From Rhizobiaceae bacterium (GTDB lineage: Bacteria; Pseudomonadota; Alphaproteobacteria; Rhizobiales; Rhizobiaceae), in the NCBI GenBank assembly GCA_014380965.1, contig JACMIV010000151.1:1-7808 (forward strand): a DNA stretch of 7,808 nucleotides. The letters are read 5' to 3'. Positions 1 to 5,853 of the stretch are shown here, one piece after another (position 1 is the first letter of the stretch; the number at the start of each line of letters is the position of its first letter). The translations under genes were made by a program, and so were the position numbers. The notes under the pieces are model-generated. The model was given only the letters and a program-made list of their open reading frames with translations, was not told the origin of the DNA and did not search any database.

Positions 1-443
1 AGGCGCGGGCGCTCGTCGAGCCGCGGATTGCATCGCTCGCGGCGGAGAGGATCGCACCGGGCGACGGCGCACGGCTTCGCGCCTGTCTTGCCGCCGAACA
101 CGCGGCGATCGCCGCCGACAATCCGCGCGAGGCCGTCTATCTGTCGGCCGAGTTCCACCGCGTCATCGCGGCCCTCGGGGGGCACCGGGTGCTCGCCGCG
201 ATCGTCGGCGATCTCCTGTCGCGGTCTTCTCTCGTCGTCGCGCTCTATTGGAAGAAGCCGGAGGCGATGTGCGCGACATCGGCCCATCACGGCATCGTCG
301 AGGCGCTCGAAACGCGCCGCGGCGAGGCGGCGGCCTCCCTCATGCGCCAGCACCTCTTCGAGCTCCTCGCCGGCCTCGACCTCACGGTGCGCCCCGCCCG
401 CCGTTCGAGCATCGCCGAGGCGATCGGCGCCAGTCCGCGCTGA
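1..443 (+). CDS. GntR-family regulator, FCD (FadR-type) C-terminal domain, 5' partial
   Basis: The frame is open from base 3 to a TGA at 441-443, giving about 146 residues. The N-terminal winged-helix DNA-binding domain lies left of the window. What is visible is an all-helical FCD effector domain: an early helix rich in AERIA, an E-F-H segment (His codon 156-158), an AHHGIVEAL segment and a final RQHLFELL helix. Three histidines at these places are the usual FCD metal ligands. The usual aspartate four residues before the first histidine is a serine here (codon 144-146), so metal or carboxylate binding may be altered. FCD regulators generally respond to organic acids or sugar acids and control adjacent catabolic genes; the target here cannot be told because the upstream side is missing. 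The gene ends 4 bases before the stop of a convergent GntR gene. Confidence 0.85.
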   Translation, partial: ARALVEPRIASLAAERIAPGDGARLRACLAAEHAAIAADNPREAVYLSAEFHRVIAALGGHRVLAAIVGDLLSRSSLVVALYWKKPEAMCATSAHHGIVEALETRRGEAAASLMRQHLFELLAGLDLTVRPARRSSIAEAIGASPR

Positions 444-447
444 GGCC

Positions 448-1209
448 CTACCCTCGCGGAAAACCTCCGACGCTTGAAGCCTCGACCCGCAGCAGCACGG
501 CGTGGTGCCGCCAATACTCGACGTCGCAGTCGATGACGCGGTCGTGCTGGTCGCGGTTGATGCGAGTGATGAGGAGCGCGGGGCTGCCGCGCGTCACGCG
601 CAACGCCTGGGCTGCCTCGCTGCCGAGCGCCGTCGGCATGATGTCGAAGGTGACGCGCTCGATGGTGAAGCCGAGGTCGCGGCGGTAGGTCTCCGTCATC
701 GAGCCGGTGAGGTCCTTGCCTAGCATGACCGAAAGGTCCGGCCGCAGATAGTGCTCGACATAGAGGACGCAGCGGCCATCGACGGACCGCGCGCGCCGGA
801 CCCTCGGGATGACGGTGCCGGGATGAAGCTCCAGCCGTTCCGCCATCTCCGGGCTCGCCGCAACGAGATCGGCCTCGATCAGCTCGGTGCGGGGCTCCCG
901 GCCCTGCCCCCTCACCATCTCCTCGAAATGCCCGCGCGTCTCGGGATTATAGAGAAGGCGCTGCGGAGAGACGAACCAGCCGCGCCGCTCCTCGCGGTAG
1001 ATCGCGCCCTCCGCTTCCAATTGCGTCAGCGCTTCCCGCAAAGTGATCCGGGTCGTGCCGAAGGCGTCGGTGAGCTGGCGTTCGGCCGGAAGGCGGCCGT
1101 CGCTGCGCCCCAGACTTTCCGGCAAGAGGGCAAGGATCCGCCGGCGGATGGTCGCCGCCTGGCTGAGGTCTCCCTCGTATGCTGCAAGAACCGCGCTCAC
1201 GAATCTCAA
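448..1209 (-). CDS. GntR-family regulator, UTRA/HutC type (PhnR-like)
   Basis: This is a complete 253-residue one-component regulator, normal length for the HutC subfamily. Residues ~17-82 form the GntR winged helix: LPAERQL, then FGTTRITLREAL as the recognition region, then the wing RRGWFV. Residues ~100-243 form a UTRA ligand domain ending in DVEYWRHHAVLLRVE, a typical UTRA tail. The RRGWFVSP wing followed by QGREP resembles PhnR-type regulators of aminoethylphosphonate use, but no phosphonate gene is in the window, so the ligand is unknown. The longest start is a TTG at 1209. A GTG at 1200 is equally plausible, because an AGGGG element just upstream (about 1211-1216) is too close to the TTG and better spaced for the GTG. 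The gene is divergent from the AI-2E-family gene and convergent with the FCD regulator. Confidence 0.88.
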   Translation of the reverse strand: MRFVSAVLAAYEGDLSQAATIRRRILALLPESLGRSDGRLPAERQLTDAFGTTRITLREALTQLEAEGAIYREERRGWFVSPQRLLYNPETRGHFEEMVRGQGREPRTELIEADLVAASPEMAERLELHPGTVIPRVRRARSVDGRCVLYVEHYLRPDLSVMLGKDLTGSMTETYRRDLGFTIERVTFDIMPTALGSEAAQALRVTRGSPALLITRINRDQHDRVIDCDVEYWRHHAVLLRVEASSVGGFPRG

Positions 1210-1392
1210 TGCCCCTAGAACATTCCGCTGGCGAGATCAGGCGAACGCTCGGTCCCTGTCAAATCCCGCGCCCCCATCGACAGGCTTTCTCCTTGCGAAA
1301 GCCTTTGGCCGGGTGTCGACGTCACGATGGACGATGATCAGTTCGCCATGCGACATCTGCTCCTGCGGCGGTCTTCGCCGCCGGAGTGCGAC
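1210..1392. promoter_or_regulatory. divergent intergenic spacer with two inverted repeats
   Basis: This 183-base spacer separates the UTRA regulator (leftward) from the AI-2E-family gene (rightward) and must carry both promoters. I cannot point to convincing -35/-10 pairs. Two inverted repeats are visible: AGGCTTTC/GAAAGCCT with a 7-base loop at 1282-1304, and CGGCGG/CCGCCG with a 6-base loop at 1366-1383, the latter touching the Shine-Dalgarno GGAG at 1383-1386. Either could be an operator or an RNA hairpin. The second may be a chance result of high GC. No classical GT-N-TA-N-AC GntR/HutC operator was seen. Confidence 0.35.
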
Positions 1393-3408
1393 ATGCCAAA
1401 ACTTCCCGTTTCATCCGGTACCGCACCTCGGCCGGAGGTGACGATCACCGGCACCGGCGCGGGCTCGCAAGGGCTCATCGCGGCGGTGGTGGTGGTCGGG
1501 GCGCTCTATTTCGGTCGGGAAATCTTCGTGCCCCTGGCACTTGCGATCCTGCTCGCTTTCGTTCTCTCGCCGTTCATCTCGCTGCTGCGGGTGATCAGGA
1601 TACCGCGCACGGTGGCGGTCATATCCGTCGTTCTCACGGCCTTCCTCGCCATCTTCGCCTTTGGCTTCGTCATCGCCGGGCAGGTTGCCCAGCTCGGCAA
1701 CGAGCTGCCGCGATATCAGACCAACATCCGGGAGAAGATCCAGTCCTTCCGGGCGAACGCCGAGGGCAGCAGCTTTTTCGAGCATACGTCGAGGATGCTG
1801 GACAATCTGAGCGAGGAGATCAGCGGCAGGGCTCCCTCCGAGGAAGAGAAGCTGCTTCCGGGCGCGGCGGGCCGACTGACCGACGGGCGCGACGATGTTG
1901 CGGGCGAGCCGATCCCGGTTCAGATCCGCCAGCCGGATCCGGAGCCGCTCGAAGTCCTCCAAAGCGTCCTCAAGCCCCTCATTTCGCCGCTGGCCACCGC
2001 CGGCATCGTCATCGTCTTCGTCATCTTCATGCTTCTCCAACGCGAGGATCTGCGCGATCGCTTCATCCGCCTTGCCGGCGGCGGCGACCTGCATCGGACG
2101 ACGCAGGCGTTAAGCGACGCCGGCCGCCGGGTGGCGAAATACCTCCTGATGCAGCTCATCGTGAACGCGACCTACGGCATCCCCGTCGGCATGGGCCTCT
2201 GGATCATCGGCGTGCCGAACCCGCTCCTTTGGGGTATGTTGGCGATGGTGATGCGCTTCGTGCCCTATATCGGGCCGGTGATCGCCGCGATGGTGCCTCT
2301 GGCGCTTGCGGTCGCCGTCGATCCGGGCTGGAGCATGCTGTTTTGGACGGTGGCGCTCTTCATCGTCCTCGAACTCGTCAGCAACAATGTCGTCGAGCCT
2401 TGGCTCTACGGATCGAGCACGGGCCTCTCGCCGGTCGCGATCATCGTCGCGGCGATCTTCTGGACCTGGCTCTGGGGGCCGATCGGGCTCCTCCTCTCGA
2501 CGCCCCTCACCGTCTGCCTCGTCGTTCTCGGCCAGCACGTGCCGCAGTTCGGCTTTCTCGACGTCCTTCTTGGTAGCCAACCCGTGCTGACGCCGCAGGA
2601 AAGCCTCTACCAGCGGCTGCTCGCGGGCGATCCCGCCGAGGCGACGGAGCGCGCCGAAGACTACGTCTCGAGGCACTCGCTCCTCTCCTTCTACGACGAT
2701 GTCGCGATCCCGGCCTTGAAGATGACGGAAGAGGACCGCGCTCGCGGCGTTCTCGACGAGAGCCGGCGCGGCGTGGTCGTTCAGGGCGCCTATACGCTGA
2801 TCGACAACTTCTCCGATTTCGAGGAACAGGTATCGGAGGAACCGGGGGATGACGACCCGCTTTTGGTCGAGGCCAAGATGGCGGACGAGAAGCGGCTCGA
2901 ACCCGCGCCGGAATGGCAGGGCCTGCCGGTCCTCTGCGCCGGCGGACGCGGCAACATCGACGACGCGGCGGCGGCGATGCTCGCGCAAAGCTTCACCCAG
3001 TGCGGGATCGGCGCCCGGACCGTTTACTTCGACGCGCTCGACGCCAAGCACTATGCCGAGCTCGACTTATCCGGCGTCGCCGTGATCTGCCTGTCCTTCA
3101 TGAACGCAAATTCGATCGCCCACGCCAGATTCCTGGTGCGCCGCCTCAGGCGTCGGACGGACGTGCCGATTCTCGTCGGCTTCTGGTCGATGGCAGAGGA
3201 GGATGCCGACCGGCGCAATCTCGTCGGCTCGACCCATGCGGAACTGTCGGCGACATCGCTGAGATCGGCGATCGAACAGGTGAAGGCGATGGTCCGCATG
3301 GTTCCGGCGCGATCGGATACGTCCATGGTTTCCGAGGCGGAGGGAGCCGCCGTTGCGACGGCGACGGCCGGCCTCCTCAACCTCGGCGGCGCGATTCAGG
3401 CACACTGA
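1393..3408 (+). CDS. AI-2E family (PerM/TqsA-like) membrane protein with C-terminal soluble domain
   Basis: The protein is 671 residues from the ATG at 1393. This start is chosen because GGAG at 1383-1386 is well spaced; in-frame ATGs at 1327 and 1348 lack a ribosome site and add polar residues. Residues ~27-380 match the AI-2E/PerM family: hydrophobic segments near 27-41, 46-66, 76-98, 200-216, 255-273, 278-308, 315-333 and 348-378, with the family signatures RFVPYIGPVIA (288-298) and NNVVEPWLYG (331-340). A soluble, acidic loop lies between the third and fourth segments. Members include Na+/H+ antiporters and exporters as well as TqsA, so autoinducer transport should not be assumed. Residues ~390-671 are a long soluble extension, far beyond the usual ~350-residue family length. 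At ~510-610 it looks like an alternating beta/alpha fold (LPVLCAGG, VAVICLSF, VPILVGFW strands), reminiscent of B12-binding or receiver-like domains but without the DxHxxG cobalamin motif. Similar long forms are, to my knowledge, common in Hyphomicrobiales. Confidence 0.9.
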   Translation: MPKLPVSSGTAPRPEVTITGTGAGSQGLIAAVVVVGALYFGREIFVPLALAILLAFVLSPFISLLRVIRIPRTVAVISVVLTAFLAIFAFGFVIAGQVAQLGNELPRYQTNIREKIQSFRANAEGSSFFEHTSRMLDNLSEEISGRAPSEEEKLLPGAAGRLTDGRDDVAGEPIPVQIRQPDPEPLEVLQSVLKPLISPLATAGIVIVFVIFMLLQREDLRDRFIRLAGGGDLHRTTQALSDAGRRVAKYLLMQLIVNATYGIPVGMGLWIIGVPNPLLWGMLAMVMRFVPYIGPVIAAMVPLALAVAVDPGWSMLFWTVALFIVLELVSNNVVEPWLYGSSTGLSPVAIIVAAIFWTWLWGPIGLLLSTPLTVCLVVLGQHVPQFGFLDVLLGSQPVLTPQESLYQRLLAGDPAEATERAEDYVSRHSLLSFYDDVAIPALKMTEEDRARGVLDESRRGVVVQGAYTLIDNFSDFEEQVSEEPGDDDPLLVEAKMADEKRLEPAPEWQGLPVLCAGGRGNIDDAAAAMLAQSFTQCGIGARTVYFDALDAKHYAELDLSGVAVICLSFMNANSIAHARFLVRRLRRRTDVPILVGFWSMAEEDADRRNLVGSTHAELSATSLRSAIEQVKAMVRMVPARSDTSMVSEAEGAAVATATAGLLNLGGAIQAH

Positions 3409-3430
3409 TCAGAACAACGATCCGACGCAC

Positions 3431-3461
3431 TTGAAGGTCTGGCGTCCAGCATCCATATACC
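3431..3461 (+). promoter_or_regulatory. candidate promoter of the RHH regulator-esterase unit
   Basis: TTGAAG at 3431-3436 could serve as a -35 element. Possible -10 elements follow inside the left arm of the palindrome: CATATA at 3454-3459 (17-base spacer) or TATACC at 3456-3461 (19-base spacer). Transcription would then begin near the palindrome centre, and a repressor bound there would cover the -10 region. This is inference from weak matches only. Confidence 0.3.
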
Positions 3462-3490
3462 ATCCATCTGGATGGTATATGGATGCTGGA
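3445..3490. promoter_or_regulatory. 46-base palindromic operator candidate with four TGGATG half-sites
   Basis: Bases 3445-3466 are the exact reverse complement of 3469-3490, with only TC (3467-3468) in the centre. Within the arms the hexamer CATCCA occurs at 3450-3455 and 3461-3466, and its complement TGGATG at 3469-3474 and 3480-3485. Each arm therefore carries two direct copies 11 bases apart, about one helical turn, and the arms mirror each other. Tandem and inverted short half-sites are what dimers of ribbon-helix-helix repressors bind, and a gene for such a protein starts at once downstream (GTG 3498). The site is AT-rich compared with its surroundings. There is no U-tract, so a terminator for the upstream gene is less likely. 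Confidence 0.75.
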
Positions 3491-3497
3491 GGTAAAC

Positions 3498-3911
3498 GTG
3501 ACACCAACGCGGCTTTTTCCGAAATTGCCGGACACCGAAAAGCTCACGCTGAATCTCGGATTCGTCGACCTCGGGCATATCGATCTCCTCGTCGCGGAAG
3601 GGTTTTATTCCAACCGCTCGGATTTCATCCGTACCGCCATCCGCAACCAGCTCGACCGCCAGACCGAGGTGGTCCGCCAGACGGTCGTGCGTCACCGGCT
3701 CGACCTCGGTCTCCGGCACTATGGCCGCGACGATCTCGAGGAAGCGGCGGCGGCAGGCAAGCGCCTATCGATCCGGGTGCTCGGCCTTGCCGTCATCGGT
3801 CCCGACGTGACCCCGGAACTCGCTCTCGCGACAATCGAGAGCATCCATGTCCTCGGCGCGCTCCAAGCAAGCCCCGAAATCAAGGCCGCGCTCAAGGACC
3901 GCATCCGCTGA
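3498..3911 (+). CDS. CopG-type ribbon-helix-helix transcriptional regulator
   Basis: The protein is 137 residues from a GTG at 3498. I prefer this start because GGAGGT at 3488-3493 is a strong, correctly spaced ribosome site. The in-frame ATG at 3483 lies inside the palindrome and has no such site. Residues ~14-54 form a ribbon-helix-helix: strand KLTLNLGFVDL, helix GHIDLLVAEGFY, turn SNRSDF, helix IRTAIRNQLDRQ. A linker region rich in R and V follows. The C-terminal ~55 residues (LSIRVLGLAVIG to the end) form a second small domain of unknown role, possibly oligomerisation. The neighbouring palindrome suggests autorepression, and the esterase gene 80 bases downstream is the likely co-regulated target. 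The effector, if any, is unknown. Confidence 0.82.
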   Translation: MTPTRLFPKLPDTEKLTLNLGFVDLGHIDLLVAEGFYSNRSDFIRTAIRNQLDRQTEVVRQTVVRHRLDLGLRHYGRDDLEEAAAAGKRLSIRVLGLAVIGPDVTPELALATIESIHVLGALQASPEIKAALKDRIR

Positions 3912-3991
3912 TGGTCCTGACCGCGTCTTCCGGTCCCTTCCACCGACCGCATCGGCAAATGACAACCGTGCGGCACTTAAGGTTACTCCCG

Positions 3992-5080
3992 ATGAAACGG
4001 TTTCCGACGATCGACATGGCGAAGGCCACGCGCCTTACGCGCGAGGGGCGGCTGATGGAGGCGATGGCCGTCCTCCGCGGCTCCGCCACGCCCACTCCCT
4101 CGGCGTCAGCCAGCGTCCAGCCCGGAAGGCAACGATTGGATGCCGCGATCGCGCTCGGCTCAGCACCCGGGGTGGAGCGCGCTGCAAGGCAGGATGCATC
4201 TCGCGGGCGGGGACAGCGCGGCAGCTTCGAGACGGTGATCTATGCCTCCGCGACCGGCGACCGTCGCTACAAGCTCTTCGTGCCGTCCAGCCATGACGGA
4301 AGGCCGATGCCGCTCGTCGTGATGCTGCACGGCTGCACCCAGGACCCGGACGATTTCGCAGCGGGAACACAAATGAATGCGCTGGCCGAAGCGCGGGGCT
4401 TCCTCGTCGCCTATCCCGAACAGACGCGCGCGGCAAACCCCTCGAAATGCTGGAACTGGTTCAACGCGGACGACCAGCGTCGCGAGGGCGGCGAACCGTC
4501 GCTGATCGCGGGGATCACGCGGCGGATCATCGCCGACCACACGGTGGACGAGGATCGCGTTTACGTCGCGGGACTCTCGGCAGGCGGCGCCGCCGCCTCC
4601 ATCATGGGTGCGACGCATCCCGACCTCTTCTCAGCCGTCGGCGTCCATTCGGGCCTTGCCTGCGGCGCCGCGCGCGACATGGCGTCCGCCTTCTCGGCCA
4701 TGCGACAGGGCGGGTCCCCCGCCCCGCTCCGCGCCGGCGCTAGACCGGTGCCGACAATCGTCTTCCATGGCGACAGCGACGCGACCGTCCACCCCGCCAA
4801 CGGCGAGGCGGTCGTTGCGCAGAGCTCTTCAGGGCAGTCTCTGGAGATCGTGACGACCAAAGGACGCTCGCCCGGCGGCATGGACTACACCCGCACGGTC
4901 CGCACCGATGCCGCAGGCTCCGCACGCTCGGAACACTGGCTGCTGCACGGCGCCGGCCATGCCTGGTCGGGCGGCAGCGCGGCAGGCACCTACACCGATC
5001 CGTCCGGACCGGATGCAAGCGCCGAAATGCTGCGATTCTTCCTCGGCAGCGCCCGGTCGAAGAGCCGAACCCCGGCATGA
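3992..5080 (+). CDS. PHB depolymerase-family esterase (alpha/beta hydrolase)
   Basis: The protein is 362 residues from the ATG at 3992, preceded by AAGG at 3979-3982. In-frame ATGs at 3911 (overlapping the regulator stop as TGATG) and 3959 lack a ribosome site. Residues ~78-350 match the Esterase_phd/short-chain PHB depolymerase type 1 family: an oxyanion region MLHGCTQDPDDF (111-122), the nucleophile elbow GLSAGG with Ser196, HGDSDATV with the catalytic Asp probably D263, and GAGHAW with His323. The cysteines at 115, 153 and 224 are in family-typical places. The N-terminal ~75 residues comprise a short helix (FPTIDMAKATRLTREGR) and a Thr/Pro/Ser/Ala-rich linker. No signal peptide is seen, so extracellular polymer breakdown is doubtful; an intracellular polyester, acetyl or feruloyl ester is possible. 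The gene is probably co-transcribed with the RHH regulator. Confidence 0.88.
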   Translation: MKRFPTIDMAKATRLTREGRLMEAMAVLRGSATPTPSASASVQPGRQRLDAAIALGSAPGVERAARQDASRGRGQRGSFETVIYASATGDRRYKLFVPSSHDGRPMPLVVMLHGCTQDPDDFAAGTQMNALAEARGFLVAYPEQTRAANPSKCWNWFNADDQRREGGEPSLIAGITRRIIADHTVDEDRVYVAGLSAGGAAASIMGATHPDLFSAVGVHSGLACGAARDMASAFSAMRQGGSPAPLRAGARPVPTIVFHGDSDATVHPANGEAVVAQSSSGQSLEIVTTKGRSPGGMDYTRTVRTDAAGSARSEHWLLHGAGHAWSGGSAAGTYTDPSGPDASAEMLRFFLGSARSKSRTPA

Positions 5081-5107
5081 TGGCGCCAGAAAGGGCGCGA
5101 TGCCGGG
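5071..5107 (+). terminator. GC-rich hairpin across the esterase stop (terminator-like)
   Basis: CCCGGCAT at 5071-5078 pairs with ATGCCGGG at 5100-5107. Inside, GCGCC pairs with GGCGC around an AGAAAG loop, with a small internal bulge. The left arm includes the T of the esterase stop codon. No run of T follows, so it is not a classic Rho-independent terminator; it may be a 3'-end stabilising or pausing hairpin. Confidence 0.4.
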
Positions 5108-5406
5108 TCCGTCATGGCCGCGTCACGCGATGCAGCTACGCCTGAAAGCAGCGATCGGAGGAAGGCCCATGGCTGATTCGAGGGCTTCTACCGCAGCTCA
5201 TCCGATGCCGTGCGTGGGTCGATCGGTGACGAAGTGCTTCATGTCACAACGGGAGACGCAACGTCACGTCAGCGTCTGGCGCACGGCAAATCAAAACCGC
5301 GACCTGTTCCACTCCCTGCAGAAGAACGATCGAGCGGCATTGTCTAAGGGCCGAGCACTGAAAAGCGAGGGGGCGCGGAGAGCCGGAACAGGCTCACCGC
5401 ACGTCG
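5108..5406. other. intergenic region between convergent esterase and rpsU
   Basis: No gene could be supported in these ~300 bases. An ATG at 5169 follows a good GGAGGAAGG element, but its frame runs on antisense through rpsU and its product resembles nothing I recognise. An imperfect palindrome at 5254-5277 (AGACGC ... GCGTCT, with an inner ACGT-C-ACGT) is present. GAGCC/GGCTC with a 6-base loop lies a short way 3' of the rpsU stop (minus strand) and could be a weak terminator stem, but no T-run is adjacent. The region may hold decayed coding sequence. Confidence 0.35.
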
Positions 5407-5652
5407 TCAGCCGCGGCGCGGCTCCATCACCTTCTTCTTCGGCGCAGGCAGCAGGCCTTCGCGCTGCATCTGCTTCTTGGCGTTCTTGCGGGCCCGGCTC
5501 ACGGCGGCAGCCTTCTCGCGGACGCGCTTCTCCGATGGCTTCTCGTAGAACGAGCGTGCCTTCATCTCTCGGAAGACGCCTTCGCGCTGCATTTTCTTCT
5601 TGAGGACCCGAAGGGCCTGATCGACATTGTTGTCCCGAACTTCAACCCGCAA
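5407..5652 (-). CDS. rpsU: 30S ribosomal protein bS21
   Basis: The protein is 81 residues and a component of the small ribosomal subunit near the anti-Shine-Dalgarno end of 16S rRNA, where it helps initiation. The hallmark bS21 core is plain: [20 protein letters not shown], then [17 protein letters not shown], then a Lys/Arg-rich C-terminal helix and a basic tail ([13 protein letters not shown]) as in alphaproteobacterial forms. Homologues begin with M-x-V-x-VRDNNV. At that place this gene has TTG (minus strand, 5652-5650), with GGGGA about 6 bases upstream, so I take a TTG start. The frame stays open upstream to an ATG at 5727 and beyond; starting there would add an unusual ~25-residue extension with no ribosome site, which I consider unlikely. 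The gene is convergent with the esterase. Confidence 0.9.
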   Translation of the reverse strand: MRVEVRDNNVDQALRVLKKKMQREGVFREMKARSFYEKPSEKRVREKAAAVSRARKNAKKQMQREGLLPAPKKKVMEPRRG

Positions 5653-5853
5653 ATGCAGTCCCCATATATTTCTGTGGCCGTCGGCCTGATTTTGGAAAGG
5701 CTCTTGGCCCGATTTCGGCTGTCCCATCGCATATTTTGAAGCGCTTGGGTAGATAATCGACGTTTGGCGGCTGCATACCACCAAAACATATGCCTGACGA
5801 GCCCGGAACACAGGGAAATCGAGCCTTGCGACAGCGCATGCAGTGCGCGCAGA
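5653..5853 (-). promoter_or_regulatory. rpsU upstream leader/promoter region
   Basis: These ~200 bases separate the truncated Uma2 gene from rpsU and should contain the rpsU promoter and 5' leader. The stretch is less GC-rich than the flanks. Seen features are a small GGCC-GTC-GGCC stem at 5676-5686 and, on the minus strand, an ATG at 5664-5662 opening a 7-codon frame (MGTAFAG) whose stop lies just inside rpsU. I cannot assign a -35/-10 pair with confidence. Confidence 0.35.

Noticed and set aside
448..1209. Naming the UTRA regulator PhnR and inferring phosphonate metabolism
   Set aside because: The resemblance in the wing region is suggestive only; no phosphonate transport or breakdown gene is in the window.
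1327..1392. Longer start of the AI-2E-family protein at ATG 1327
   Set aside because: It has no ribosome site, whereas ATG 1393 has GGAG at the right distance; it cannot be fully excluded.
2110..3051. Long minus-strand open frame of 313 codons opposite the AI-2E-family gene
   Set aside because: It lies entirely within a well-supported membrane-protein gene and has a highly charged shadow-like composition with no recognisable domain.
1393..3408. Calling the AI-2E-family protein a quorum-signal exporter
   Set aside because: The family name is historical and members have varied substrates; nothing in the window, such as luxS or lsr genes, supports autoinducer transport.
3445..3490. Palindrome as a transposon end or Rho-independent terminator of the AI-2E-family gene
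   Set aside because: There is no transposase, target duplication or T-run, and its half-site structure and position at an RHH gene start fit an operator better.
3353..3991. In-frame extension of the esterase upstream to 3353
   Set aside because: It overlaps the end of the AI-2E-family gene and the whole RHH gene in another frame; homology to the esterase begins only after 3992.
5169..5603. Open frame of 144 codons after a good GGAGGAAGG ribosome site
   Set aside because: Most of its second half is antisense to rpsU, the product is rich in Arg/Ser/Ala as is usual for GC-rich shadow frames, and it resembles no known family.
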